From the NCBI GenBank assembly GCA_013399855.1, contig VXAY01002317.1, forward strand, positions 3,099,968 through 3,163,967: a stretch of DNA of 64,000 nucleotides, given 5' to 3'. A program made the position numbers and the translations under genes. The notes under the pieces were generated by a model that was given only the letters and a program-made list of their open reading frames with translations, made no database searches and was not told the DNA's origin. This DNA comes from Oxyruncus cristatus. Taxonomy: Eukaryota; Chordata; Aves; Passeriformes; Cotingidae. Positions 26,506-39,388 of this stretch are shown here, one piece after another (within the stretch, counting starts at the first letter, position 1; every line of letters starts with the position of its first letter).

Positions 26506-26590
26506 CAGAATCGTAGAATAACAGAATGGTTTGAGTTGGAAGGGTCCTTGAGGATCATCTAGTTCCAAACCCCCTGCCCATGGCAGATGA
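26506..26590 (-). mobile_element. CR1 LINE, short 3' stub
   Basis: The plus strand starts CAGAATCGTAGAATAACAGA and continues with the CR1 3' UTR signature GGTTTGAGTTGGAAGGG, then GGATCATCTAGTTCCAAACC. Only about 85 bases remain, an extreme 5' truncation. It points left like the other two copies. Confidence 0.9.
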
Positions 26591-29500
26591 AATTATACTA
26601 ATCTGAGTTCTACTTTAGCCCTCTACCAAATTAACCAGGGAGAAGAAGGGAAAGGGAAAACTTAAGTTTAATTAAATCTATATTAATTAATTAATTCTCA
26701 TCCTGACAGGATGGATTTTTAGAGATCAGAGACCAAGCAATTGGGTCTTCTTGTTTGAAATACCTTCATGAAAACTGTGGCAAAAATGCTAGTATTAGTA
26801 AATAGAATAGAAATCTGGATAACTGTCACAGAAGACAAGTATTAAATTTTTAACCTCTGATATAGATATTCCTCTGATTATAAGATTACAGCCACAAATG
26901 AGGATACTGCCTTGCCTAATGTTATAGTATTATCAGCTAAGTTTTGAATGCAGGACTTTGTCTTATATTTATTGTGTCTTACAGGGGAAAAAATTAATAT
27001 CAAATTATGTAATAAGAATTTATTGTAATAATAATTTACAGTTGAATATTCATCATTGGGATTTTTTAAATTAATGGATTATATTGAATCATCTTCCACA
27101 CCTGCCTTACTGTAATGTGAAATGTAGAAATATTTGAAAACTTTTTGGGAGACTTAAACTGGTAATATTTTGACCCTTTTGCAACTTTGGCATGATTTCT
27201 AGAGAGCAAAAAGATTGCATAATTTATGTGACAGGAGAACAAAACATTTTGAAAAACTAATAGAGTATACATTTGTGAATTTATTCTGGAGAATTTACTA
27301 TTCACCTCTAAAACTGTTCATTAAAAATAAAGAATGAAGCATATTACGAAGACATCAATTCAGTTTTCCATATTTGGCTTATACTATGACTTACAGAGTT
27401 ATCTTTTTAATTAATGAAATATTTAGTAACATAATCATATTTAAGCTTATTAATATGTGTTTTAAAAGCTCATGATTTCATTGAAGCACATAAAATTAGC
27501 AAATTCAAATTTAAGGTAGTATCTCTGAGAAAATTGTAGTCAAATAAGTTGGACTTTGTTCCTGACATTTATATTTATGTGCTGCTGCTACATTAAGCCA
27601 ACTCTGAGCTTGCTCCCACTTCATACCATACTATACCTACCTTCCACTTAATTGGTAAATTCTAGCCTATTGTCCTTATTATAGTACTAACATGGCCATA
27701 AACAGATGCCCACTGATTTTGAAGTTATGTGGAAATAATTATTTTCCTTTAAAAAAATCACTTGTGTGATGTTTGTCTCCACTATCAGATATATGCAGTT
27801 ATTCTTTTCCAAGGTAAACATTTAGGTTTACTTAGTACATGAAAACATAATTTTTTAATGTAGTTTCAATTAAATTTAAGGAGCTGACCAGACCTTTGAA
27901 AAGCTAAGTTCTGTGGTAGAACTCCCATCATGAATTTTAATGGCATTCTTTGAATTTTAATACATTGCCAAAGAAAAAAAGCTGTTTTCCCCTTTTTAAA
28001 AAATTGCAGCAGACATTGAAAACATTTTTATTCAAATATTGGGGGTGGGGGTTCTTTTGTTTTTGTTCTTTTAAACTCCTTTCCTTCCAGGACTTTAAAA
28101 CTTCATAAACTTGCATGTGCAAAATTAGTGCATATCTCCTTCTGTCAGTAATTGCTCTTGATGTCAAAACAAAATCAATATTTATTCTTTATTATAAATT
28201 TCAAAAACAACAGGAGTATTGTGTTTATTATTCTGAAAGCCATAAATAGAAAAAACCTCCAAGAATAGGTTCCAGATACATGATCAATATGGGACTGTTA
28301 ACATATGTTAATTATTACAAGTGCTATTATTTGGATAAAACTTCAGGTAGGACATTTATCTAGTTCATTGTTCTATTAAATAAGTCCCAGTTAAATTTAC
28401 AAACAAGTATAATGTAGCCCTGTCTGATCAGTAGTTTAATGAAATATGAACTATCTATAAATAAAAATCTTTTATCCTAAGAAGATTTATAAATAACCTA
28501 TACATATTAGGCAAAAAAATACCAAACCACATTTAAAGGTTTAGAAACATTTTTCAGGTTTTTAAGGAAGATTTGAAGCAGATTCTTTTAATCTTCACTT
28601 GTTTTCATTGCTAACTACTTAAAATCCTTAAGAAAGAACAAACCCTCCCACTAAGATTCAACAATGCAAATTATTTTTCCTAATAACTGTATCTACATCC
28701 ACATGTTTTGTTAATTATTATGTACAGTATTCAGTTTTTTAAAAGGCTGTATTCTAGCTGCAGTCAATTACAAGTAAGATAATATTATAAAACTTTCAAA
28801 AAGCTTCTCACATAAATAAAGTTTTAAAAAACTGTTCAAATAATTTCCTATTAATAATTTCAAAGTAAAAAATCTGCTTCAGGAGAAGGAGCATTTGGGA
28901 ATTATGACTGAATTTACTTTTTTTTCTGCTTCTCTGTAGAACAATCAATAGCAATTTTTGAAAAAGAGGAAAACCCTAACTTTTTAATAGGAATATATTC
29001 AGTAGAGATGAGTAATGATTCTAACAATTTTAGGTCATATGAATTAGTATGAAATATAGGAATTCATAGGATAGTGATGAACCCCAAAATGACTTTTGCT
29101 TACTGCTTGCCCTTATCAAAGTATTTTCTCTTTGTACGAACTGTAAGTTTTAATCCTACCAATTTCCCCTCTTCTAAGGCTGTCTCTGCCTGCTATTTAA
29201 ACAATGTATTTACTAGACTACAAATTTAAACTCACAAATAAAAATTTTTTTTAATGTCTGTAAGACCGAGTTTCTATATTTCATTAAAAGAAGTTCTTTC
29301 TTGATGCAAAAGTATCTCTGTCTTATTTTCTTCAATTAACATTAAAATGTCAATTCTTAGGTAACTAAGTTTTAGATTCAGAAGCTGGATTTAATTGTTC
29401 TAATTGCCACAACATATTTCTGCCTTTATTCTGCAAGAGCAGGGCTTTATTTCTTTTGCATCCTGTATATGTTAATAGAGAATCTAAAACATCTAAGTTC

Positions 29501-31320
29501 TATAAACCACTCAAAAATAGTAGACAAATAAGACTGAATTCTTTTTATCAAATTATCAGCTGATAGTCTAATAATAGCTACGACTCAAAAGCTGGGTTTT
29601 TTTACAGTATTTACCAGTCCTGTTTGCTTAGATTTTAATCTAAAATTTTTGTTACTTTGATTTTAAAGAAGCAGTGAAGTTTTATTGTTTAGCAGAATAC
29701 TGAAGAGTTAATAAATTTATTTAAAAAGCTGACAAGAAATTCAGCTCCCTTTGAAGGCAAAGGAAATTTTACCACTCATTTTAGGAGAGCAGGATCAGTC
29801 CACAGGAATTTAATATCCGATTGTCTCCTGACTTGTACCGTATGAATTTGGTAACAATTAGGTATGCTTACTGTTCGGACATTTTTGATACTTTAAACCT
29901 TTTTTATTATTGTTAGGAAATAAATCCAGGAAAAGGAAAAAATATTTAGCTGGTATTTTGGCTAAAGTATACAAAATTCCCTCTTCAGTTTTTTCTTCTG
30001 TATACAAAAGGTACAAAACATTACTCTAGTTAGATTTAATAAATACTTGCATTTATATCTATTTTAGATAACTGAGCTTATTTTGTTTTATATTTAGCTG
30101 CATGTTACGTAGTACTTTGGCTATTATGAGTCTAACTTCCCAGAATATAAGAAAATATCTTCCCTGAAAATTATTTCTCAATTGGATGCTATTTAATACA
30201 AATATTCACTTTGAAAAAAAGCTGCCCACTGAAATTATCTGTCTGGTGCCTGCAATCCTAAAGTGTTTTCCCTAACTTTTAATCTGTTTTAGGTTTTGAT
30301 TTCCTTCAAGTCTGAATTCTAGACAATTAAGAGGATCTGTCTCTGTATGTCAATATTTCACAATACTTTTAATATATTCAAATAAAGGGTCCATGAGTCT
30401 CAAACCCTTTTTTTATTCCCCCTTACAAAAGTAATTTCAGGCAGTATCTTTAAAGGCAGTAGGATTTTGCCTAAATTAACTATGGAGGTCAAAAGACTTG
30501 TATGAAATTTGTCTTAATATGAACATATGGTTTTATGATTTTGTGAAACTAATGTTTGTGGTAGACAGTATGTTATCAAAGCAGCTTTGAAAGCTTATAT
30601 AGTTACCTTTTCTGAATGTTCTGGCTACTTCTGGTCCTCCCTCATCTGGAAGAAAAAGCTGGTTTCCAAGTTAAATTTGCAAATTATTGTTACAAATCAA
30701 ATCAACAATTTCTTTATTTTAAAAACTCTAGTGCTTTTGGTAAATTTTACTTATTTAGGTAAAGATTCAGGTTGCTTGTCCTGGAGATTTTAATTTTTGT
30801 AGAACTGATAATAGCAGATCCCAAACATCCAAGGAAAGAAACTCAGACAAATCTACAGTTAAAGGTTTTTTTATTACTTGTTTTTTAATTCATTTGGAAT
30901 ACTTAATGTGTTTGTTGTATACTGCATTTGGAAACATGGAGTTAAAAGTTTTAACTTTTACTTTTGATTTAGTGCTTTCAAAACTTAGCTCTAAAAGTCA
31001 GGTACTATGAGAGGAAGCACTCAGCATTATCAACTGGAGATTTTGCCAGGGCAGTATTATGTTAACCTGCATTCCTAGGAATAATTCTGATCCACAGAAA
31101 TGTTCCTTTTGAGTTCCTTGATATTATTTTCATGAATATGTAGAAATATTCACTAGAGGTTGAAGGATCTAGCCTCCAAATAGCCAGCAGAAATTCCTTA
31201 CTTTTTTTAGTAAAGAACAGAAAGCATCTTTAGTTCTGATGTTGATCAAAGCTATTTTAACAGGACAAAACAATTTTGGAAAGAATTGTTTAGATTTAGC
31301 CCTCAGGATTTAGGAACTCC
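26591..31320. other. Very AT-rich, repeat-poor block, no gene seen
   Basis: The most AT-rich part of the window. It is free of recognisable interspersed repeats for nearly 5 kb. An uninterrupted ATTAATTAATTAATT lies at 26682-26696, overlapping homeodomain core sites. There are many AATAAA and TTTAAA words and stops in all frames. Repeat-poor AT-rich DNA of this kind is common in introns or gene deserts of developmental regulators, but nothing here identifies a target. Confidence 0.55.
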
Positions 31321-31482
31321 TTCAGAAGGCTGTGCAATTAGCCTCGTGTAAAAATGATTCCGGACTCAAGGAGTGCGTGGTGCAGAGACACAACAGGACA
31401 CACACGAGACCCCAGGCTGGCGTGGTCCCAGGCACACAGGTCCTCTGCGTGCTCATGACCCAGAGCATTAGTAAAAGCTGGG

Positions 31483-31803
31483 ATGAAAGCTGGCTTCCAA
31501 TCCACAAACCTGCAGGTGCCAAGTAGAGAGGGCTATGGAAAGGCATGGCAGGTCTGTCAGGATCAGGTCTTTGTGGTGCACGCTCTTGCTAGCATAGAGT
31601 TGGAAAAATTAGTTGTTCCATCTATTTTACCTGTGACCTTGGTGGCTCTGGTATATATGCTGTTAGGTCATAGGCTTCCCCTCTCCCCCCAAAAAGAAGC
31701 AAGCTGGCAAGAAACTTTCCCTACAAATACAGAAAGTGTGAACTGGGAGGGGAGAGGTAGAATTAGTGAAAACTCCTTTATTTTATCCAAAATCAGGAGT
31801 TAA
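31483..31803 (+). other. Open frame with a possible membrane segment; coding status uncertain
   Basis: This 106-codon frame lies in one of the few GC-richer patches of the AT-rich interior. Around residues 40-60 it encodes a hydrophobic run (VVPSILPVTLVALVYMLLG) long enough to span a membrane. Polar text follows. A possible plus-strand donor GAGAG|GTAGAA occurs near 31757, and a weak acceptor ending ATCAG lies near 31567. No family is recognised. It lies 1 kb upstream of the plus-strand exon candidates below, but no phase relationship can be shown. A chance open frame is the simplest reading. Confidence 0.1.
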
Positions 31804-32781
31804 ATCAGAATGGTCTGGTAAAAGAGTAACCAAATCAACCAGCAAAGCTTTTTACTGCTAGTTCTTCGAATTGCCAGAGTCGAAGCAAGTCTTTGAGAAG
31901 GTGCTGGGCAGGGAAGGGTTAACTTTTTTTTTTTTTTTATGGAGTGACACTGATGGCTCCATTTGAGGTGACAAAGATAGTTATGGGCCTGATCCAAAGA
32001 AATTGTAAGCACTTTCAGCAGAGCAAGAGCTTGAAACTATAGAATAGTAGCAGACTACACCTTGTGTCGTTTTTTAAAGCTGTTGCCAAAAATAAAGCTT
32101 TGATAACATTTCCATTCAGAATTACCCTTTTTTGAGCCAAAAACTGTCTCACTAAATTAAAACAGAATATCTATAATTTCAGTCTAGATGTGTAACAAAC
32201 TTTTATTTAAACAAGATGTGAAACTATGTGAAATGTAATCTCTAAGTTGTCCTATTTTTAACTTCTAAAAAGAATTTAAAATTGCATTACTGATAAATAG
32301 GAATTAGTGCTATTCAAATGAATTTGATTATTTCTGTAATTGCAAACAAAGCAAGTTCAAGTTCAGAGCCGAATAATTATTAATAAAGGCAACTACTTAA
32401 ACTAGAAAAAGTTCTTTTATACATATAAGGTAACTACTACAAGGTATGAAAAGAGTTAGTCTGCTTTAAAAAGTACCTGTTCCACAGGTATTAGGAGTGA
32501 TGAAGTAGCTGATTTTACTCTTTATTAGCCCTTGCACAGTAGATCATGATATTTAAGTGCTTCCCTAGAAAAAACTACCCTTCCTTTACAAGTCCCCTCT
32601 TCCAAAGGGTTAACCAAACACCTTAATCCCAGATTTTGTTTTTTAAAACGTTTAAAAAACTTAACTGGAATCTAATGGTCACTGTTTGGTCTGTTGCCAG
32701 TGGCAAGACTCTTTTGTGTAGCTCTCCCACCGACTGCACAGTCTCAGGAATGTCATCTTTGCTGTGCTCTTGCATCCTCAG

Positions 32782-32828
32782 CTGCAAAAAGCCTGTTATG
32801 AGAGTGACCAGCTCGAGGGACCAGATGG
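32782..32828 (+). CDS. Candidate 47-nt exon, plus strand
   Basis: A strong acceptor (pyrimidine-rich TGCTCTTGCATCCTCAG ending at 32781) and a good donor (ATGG|GTAAGA) bracket 47 bases that are GC-richer than the flanks. In the first phase the peptide is LQKACYESDQLEGPD plus two bases. That phase joins correctly to the candidate exon at 34043-34260. The product is unknown. The opposite strand is also open here (containing KDDIPETVQSVGELHKRVLP), so strand assignment rests only on the splice signals. Confidence 0.2.
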
Positions 32829-34042
32829 GTAAGAGAGGAGTAAGAACTACTTTCTGAGAAGTTAAACATTCCACATTAAGCAGAAAATGAAGTTTTTATT
32901 ACATTTTTTCCACAAAAGTCAACCTTTGTTAACTGTTTTAAAAAGCCCACAACTGAACCTTCAATGCATGCATGACTTGTGCAACATCTTCATGGGGTCT
33001 GATCACAAAAGCTGCCTTTTGTGATCAAAGGTATGGTCTGCCGAAATCTGCTGAGGTCAGCAACTGTGCTGTGATTAGCCCCCAATGCTGTTAACTCTTT
33101 AAAGCAGGTTTTCTGGCGTGTCTTCCAGAGAAGTGACTGAAAAAACTTTCCATTCCTGGCACATGCATTCAGTTCCCTACATATAAATGCACTCTGTGAA
33201 ACTTGAAGTAGGTGCTACATAGCACTGAACCATGGCAGAAAAGTTCTTAACATTTTAAGAGCAAAGATTTCCACATTTTACTGACAAACTAAAGCTGACG
33301 TTACTGATGTGAACACCTGAAGCTTCAATTTCTCCCATGTATGCCAGTAAGGATTCAGGTCTACCATCACTTTTATCACTGAAACACTGATAGACTACCT
33401 GTATGAGATACAGAGAGTGGGACTTCAGTCTGTCTGGTAAAGCATCATGCACGACCTCTTAACAACTAGAGCACAGAGATCTGCAATAAACATTATAAGA
33501 GGCAGTAAGATGTACCTTAATTTTCAGATCTTGGGGGCTGAAATGTGGATAATAACCTGTTTAGAAAGTTACCACCTAACTCTGAAATCACTTTTTGTGC
33601 TGAGGGCTGACATGTCACCTGCACAGAGCCCCAGTCCAAACAAGCAGGATGCCATCTGTCTGTCTGCACTCTGCAGAAGAATCAGTTTTTCCCTGATTAC
33701 AATGAACTATAGATCTATGCAAAATCTTTTACAGTCATTTTTATGACATTATTGCAGACATCTTTTTTTTTAAACTTTGCTCAAATAGTTTTCTTCATAC
33801 ACACTCTTTCCTCTTTTTTTAAAAAAAGGGAAAAAACATTTTGCATGTACAGTGTATTATCTACATTTTTTTTTATATTACAAAAAATAAGATTTTACTA
33901 ACAGAAGTTTTTCATATTATTTAATCTTTAGCCAGCATCTTGATACTAGTGTTTAAGGAAATACTTAGCTTTTGAATTACATGTAATTTGGGTATTACTT
34001 TACAAAAGCTGTATGACAAAACCTGCATTTTCCCCTCTCCAG

Positions 34043-34260
34043 CAGAACTCTGTCAGAGCCAGCCCCTTTGAAGCCACCCCAAACTCCAACTTCACTGGAT
34101 GGAGGTGTACCATCCTTTGCATCTGTTGTTAATGGAGTGGGGAGGAAACATGACAATACTTTGTCATTAAAGTCATACAGAGAAGACCTGCTTACCTTTA
34201 TGTCAATCCCAACTGATGAAACTGTCTGGTTTCAATCAGTGCCTGGTTTTCTCTCTTATG
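34043..34260 (+). CDS. Candidate 218-nt exon, plus strand
   Basis: The acceptor is excellent (CATTTTCCCCTCTCCAG ending at 34042) and the donor acceptable (TTATG|GTAAAA). The frame is open throughout, with a balanced protein-like composition. It contains LSEPAPLKPPQTPTSLDGG at the start, VPSFASVVNGVGRKHD in the middle and REDLLTFMSIPTDETVWF near the end. No domain is recognised. The frame would stop at 34281 if it were read through. The entry phase fits the exon at 32782-32828 and the exit phase fits the exon at 35321. Without expression data it may be a chance exon. Confidence 0.22.
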
Positions 34261-35320
34261 GTAAAACAGTACCTATCTTTTGAAATGGATCTGACAGGCA
34301 TTTTTATATTGCTTTTTTTTCAAAAGCAATGCTAAGACAAATATTTTGGTTAAAGTATATGTTTTAAATAGGTTCCTTACCTTTGTTACCAATAGCACAC
34401 CCTGAACTGCTGAAGAGAGCAATTTTTACAAGTTCACTTGCATCTCACAGCCTGGAGTATCTGTGTGTTGGTGTACTTTGGTCATGTTGAACAGCGAAGC
34501 TGGACTGGCCAGCTTACTCCTCTGCCTCCTTGAGTTCCCAGGCTCTGCGCAGCCCAGGGCGGCAAGTTCCAAGTCACTAAAATGGCCTTCTGATACTGTT
34601 CTTTTACAAATCATTGAAACAGTTCTGTCTAACCTTCATTACAAGTGTAAGAAACAACCAGTTTTAATCGAGAGAGTCAGATCTACTTTTAAACATTTTG
34701 TTGTTGTTTATTATGAACTGTTTCACCCTGTTTGTTCTTAAGCAAAAGTCCCTCCCAATATTGACAATAGCATGCTAAGACTACAGTGAGATATGGCCCT
34801 ACAGATTTTAATGTACATATTGAAAACACCACAAACCAGGTTTGTAAGTCCAAAAGGAAAAAATGGTCTTTTTTAACAGAGACTATGTCAAGTGAACTGA
34901 ACACCAAAATACTGTTCAGCCTGAAAGAAAACCATATTTCCTACTGCAGTTAGGAAATACATGTTATGGCTGTGTTATTCTAAATGGGATAAGAGAGTTT
35001 CAATGAGGAAGACATTCCTTCCTCTTTTCTGTCAGTTTAAGTCTTGAATGATTCCAGTGAAGTGACTGAGGTTGCTTAGACCATATCTCTGTAACTGAAG
35101 GTCGCTTACCAATGCATCTCCTGGATAGTTTAATTGACAGACCCGCCTTCTACTACTTGGTCCAAAGTCTCTCTACCTCTGCTTTAGCCAAAAATACACT
35201 AATTGGGAACAAATCACCTCCAAATTGTTCAAAGTCCTTCTGTCCCAGGAAGCAATGAATAGCTATATCAATGATTCACCGTGTCCTTCCACCTTGTATT
35301 GATAATTATCTCTTTTGCAG

Positions 35321-35379
35321 ATCCCCAGATAGATACAATGAAACTTACAGTGGATGGGATCTCCTATGTCGATGAGTAA
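35321..35379 (+). CDS. Candidate terminal coding exon, plus strand
   Basis: A pyrimidine-rich acceptor (TAATTATCTCTTTTGCAG ending at 35320) is followed by an open frame encoding PQIDTMKLTVDGISYVDE and then TAA at 35377-35379. Its phase needs one base from the preceding exon. The exon at 34043-34260 ends with exactly one base (G), giving GAT (Asp). Three successive plus-strand candidates are therefore mutually in phase and end in a stop. The peptide looks plausible as a C-terminus but I cannot assign it to a family. Confidence 0.2.
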
Positions 35380-38300
35380 AGCCTTCCTATTTTGGACAAC
35401 CTTGCTATATAATCCATTTCATTAATTAATTAAAATCCATAGCTAATTTGCATACCTGTTTCCACTGCTCCTGTAAGAAAACTTTTCCGAACTCTACACC
35501 TGTCTTGGCTAAAGCCATTCCCTAATTTTGAGCTTATATATTAGGGTCACAAATTGGAAGTACAAATTAGGACAAATCAATAAAATCCCCAAAATAAAGC
35601 TGTGCCCATCTGTCTTGGGACATTATTAATGGGCGACTAAGTAAAATTATGTTGTGAGGAATGACTGCAGAAATGCCCCTTGCTCCAGCATATATTTCCT
35701 ACTTTGATGTTTTCCAAGCCACATTGATGTCATTTACCTGGAGTCCTGCCTAGACTGACACATGCAGTTTCTACTGTTGTCAGTGAGAATTCACATCGTG
35801 TACCAGGGCCTCTGTACAGTCCTTTAACACTGCCAGTATGGCACAGTCAGTGCACCGCTGGAAGTGTGAGTACACTTCTCATTGCCTGGGAGTTGTTGTA
35901 ACTCTCTCCTTAGTCTAGAGCTGTGATGTTTGGGGATGGGATTCAAAGATGGGAAAAAACTCCCAACTACAGTCCATACTATAGATGGCATGTTGATACC
36001 ACTGCAGAGCAGGAGGAAATCTGGTATTGAAGAAATTGAACAAATGTATTGGGGTGCTCTAAAATGATGGGTGGCATGGGAGCTTTCTCCAAGTAATAGC
36101 CATCTATCCCATAGCCAGTACTGCTCTGTTCTTGTAAAATTCCTTAGATATATCCAGTCCTCACTGTGGAAATTTAAAGGTATTGGTGTGAACACCAGGA
36201 TAAAAAATGGGAAGTCCTGGTGTGGCCTTGCCCTGTATTGTTTTCTGCACACAGAAAAGTATGTGGCTCTTCGAAGTGCTGGTAGGAAATGTATAAGCCT
36301 TGATCCATTTCAATCAGTTAGATAAGTTTCTCTATCTCTTGCTATACCTATCATAACATATAAACCTATCTGACATACATCAGTGACATCAGTGACTAGG
36401 AACAAGTCATACCATTCAGAAATAAGATATTTCATGGCCACTAATCCTATCATAATAATTACAAAATAATGTAATGATGAGCCAGAGTAAACAAAATATA
36501 TGAACAAAAATGGCAAGGAAAAATGCAATTAGAGTCTTGGGCTTGATCCAACTCCCTTTTGCTTCAGTGGGAGTTCTGATAGACTATTACCCCTATGTAA
36601 TTAGAGATTTAGGCTTAATTCAGTTCCCATTTCCTTCAGGGGAATTGGGATAGGCCCCTATGCCCTAGTTTTCTGCTGCCTTGCCCCTTGTATACTTAGT
36701 TCTGTAAAAGCAAAGCGGACCTGTTTCACCATGCTGGTACGCTGTATCACATTAGGGAATCATGTTTCAAGAACTCAGATAAGAAATTAGGTGCAAAACA
36801 GAGCATCAACACCTGTTTTGCACTCACTTTGCACAGCCCTAAATTATTAAATGAAGCAATGAACAATAAGGTCTTTATTTTTATCCAAGGTTTTCGAAAC
36901 TCCTGGTTGTTTGGCAAACTATACGAAATGCTCTCACTTCAGCAAGATTACTTCACTTAACAAATTAAGCAGACAGAAAAAAATGATGGATATAGTCTCT
37001 TGTTTTAGCTCAGCAGACAGCTCAAAAAGCCTGTAAAACACTTTCTAGGGGTGCAGTTTCCAAACTTGGCATCAGAAACCTAAAGATTTGTATTTCTAAG
37101 CATGGGGCAAAATCCAACAAAAAACCCTATCAAAACTAGTCTTGACCACATTTTGCATTCCCCTAAATAACAAAGGCCAGCTCTTTCATTTTGTGCAAGA
37201 ATATGGACATTATTAACTTGTAAACTAAAATACCTTTAACGTTAACCATCATTACTGACCCTGATGTTGTCATAAGCACCCAGTGGTCAGCATTCTGTAC
37301 ACTGAGAATATGGTAAATGTCTGCAAACTAGTAAAAGCAAACTTCCCTTGTACACAGTCTTCTGCACAGAGATATTCTGTCTCTCCAGACCAGGCCAAAA
37401 CAGGTTAACCAAGTCTTCATGAATGCATACATACATATGTCATGGACAAGCACGGATCCTGACTAGTATATGTAGAAGGAGCTCAGGTATGAACATCCTC
37501 TCATTCAGCATTGACGGACACAGCTAAGCGGATATACTTATGCCTTATACTGACTTGGAAGAACTAAAATGGATCATATGTATGTCCAGATGGGCACATA
37601 GAGAAATAAATACAAAACACTTGATCAACTATGTGAAATAAACACATACAAATATTTAAAAAGCTAAGGGCACATGTGCAGACACACACGCACAGGACAC
37701 ATGCACAGTTACACTCAAAGAGCATACACAGTATGTAGGCATTTGCATCCCATGTACATATTCCCATACTACTGTCTGTCTGCCCAAATCAGCAAAAAAA
37801 AAAAATCCCTTGGTTAGTACACATAGATTTGAGCTAAAGTAACTGTGCCAATGCTTTTCCTGTTGTTACTGACACAGTGCCATACATGCATATATCTCAA
37901 TAAAGGTAAAAAAACCCCAGTTGCTGATATTCTTAATTAGACTAATCCAAAACATACCTTAGGGGCATAAGGAAAGGGAGAAACAGAGTGGGGATGCCTG
38001 AGCAGTGCAGGGGTTTTCTGCAGAAACCAGCCAGTGGTTGCTGTTTGATTTCACATAGTCCTTGCCATTTTATTTTATCATCCTTTTCAACCCGTTATCA
38101 TGGACATTTCACTAGTAGATCTCCTCTGAAAGGACTTGCAGAAGAAATCTGTCCTGAGGAATCTGCAGAAAAAGATGGTACCTGGACAGCAACATTAACT
38201 GAGAGTTGGTGTAATAATTTTGAGAATAGAGGCATGCTGGGAGTCAGAGCAGAGATGAGGAGAATGAAAGGAAAGGAAAAACACCTAGAAGGAGCTAAGT

Positions 38301-39309
38301 TAAATTCTTTAGAAAGCAAGAATTATGGAGAAGATTGAGGTTAATGATGCCCCTTCTCTTCATTCTGATTACAGAGGTCAGGGCATATTGTTCTCCCCAA
38401 GACACTTATAGAAGGTCTCCTATGAAAGGACTTTGTAGTCGGAGACTCTGGCACCACTGGAGAGGTTATGAGCATTGCTGTCCTTCTTATAATTACTAGT
38501 CAACACTGAAGCTGTCATGGATGCTGTGGGACAACCACAGTCAGTCTCACTGTGGTAGGACTGTACAGTCCCACAACAACGGTGTGCCTCTACCCAAAGG
38601 GTAAAATGAAGGATAAGCTCATTCAGACAAAGAGCTTGACAGGTGTAGTAATGGCACTGTATTTTGACAGTAAGTATTAACTCATGGCCCGCCATGCATT
38701 ATTGGCAAAGTCATATCATATAACTCTTTGATGGCTTGTCATTTAATAAATGATGAAAAAAGTTTTAGGGTTTTTTGGAGGTTTGTTTTTTTTTTTAAAT
38801 TTAAATGGGATTATTCCCCAATTAATCTTGGTGAAATGTTTGGGGAACTCCAAGCTGGCATCACTATATAAGTAACAAGAACTAGGCAGCACGTACTGAA
38901 GTATTTAAAAAGGTAAGGCACACACACTTTCCACTGTCTGGTTTACAGTTTATACAAGTAAGTCTGTGCACGGGCTGGTCCTCTGAGCTGTAAGTATCAT
39001 TAGTCAATATAGATGTGTATTGTCCTCTCAGATGTATAAGTCAGGATTCTTCTAATTCCCTTTATCATCAGCTATTAAAACCTGGTGCTTAAAGAAAATT
39101 ACTTGTGAAAACAGACAAGGTTTAGGGATGCCAATGACAAATCAATATTTTAATTATATGTATGTATAGTCAAAATGCATACATGTATGAAGAAAAACTT
39201 AATGGATCATACTGACCTTCCATGAAGAATGTTGATGGGGTTTTTTTTATTTTTAATGTATCTTTTAAATATTAGCCTTTTTCAGCAGCATGCACTGGTG
39301 AGATGCAAT

Positions 39310-39388
39310 GTCTGATATGCCCTGTCTGATATGCCCTTGGCCAGAATTATCCTTACACACATTGTGCAGTTCACACACATTATGCAGT
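39310..39388 (+). repeat. Two adjacent small tandem duplications
   Basis: GTCTGATATGCCCT is perfectly duplicated at 39310-39323 and 39324-39337. Just downstream ACACACATTGTGCAGT (39355-39370) recurs at 39373-39388 with one change. Two independent duplications within 80 bases suggest a slippage-prone spot. Confidence 0.85.

Noticed and set aside
32623..32781. Minus-strand frame containing KDDIPETVQSVGELHKRVLP, opposite the 47-nt plus exon candidate
   Set aside because: An acceptor-like site precedes it, but I found no reasonable donor at its end.
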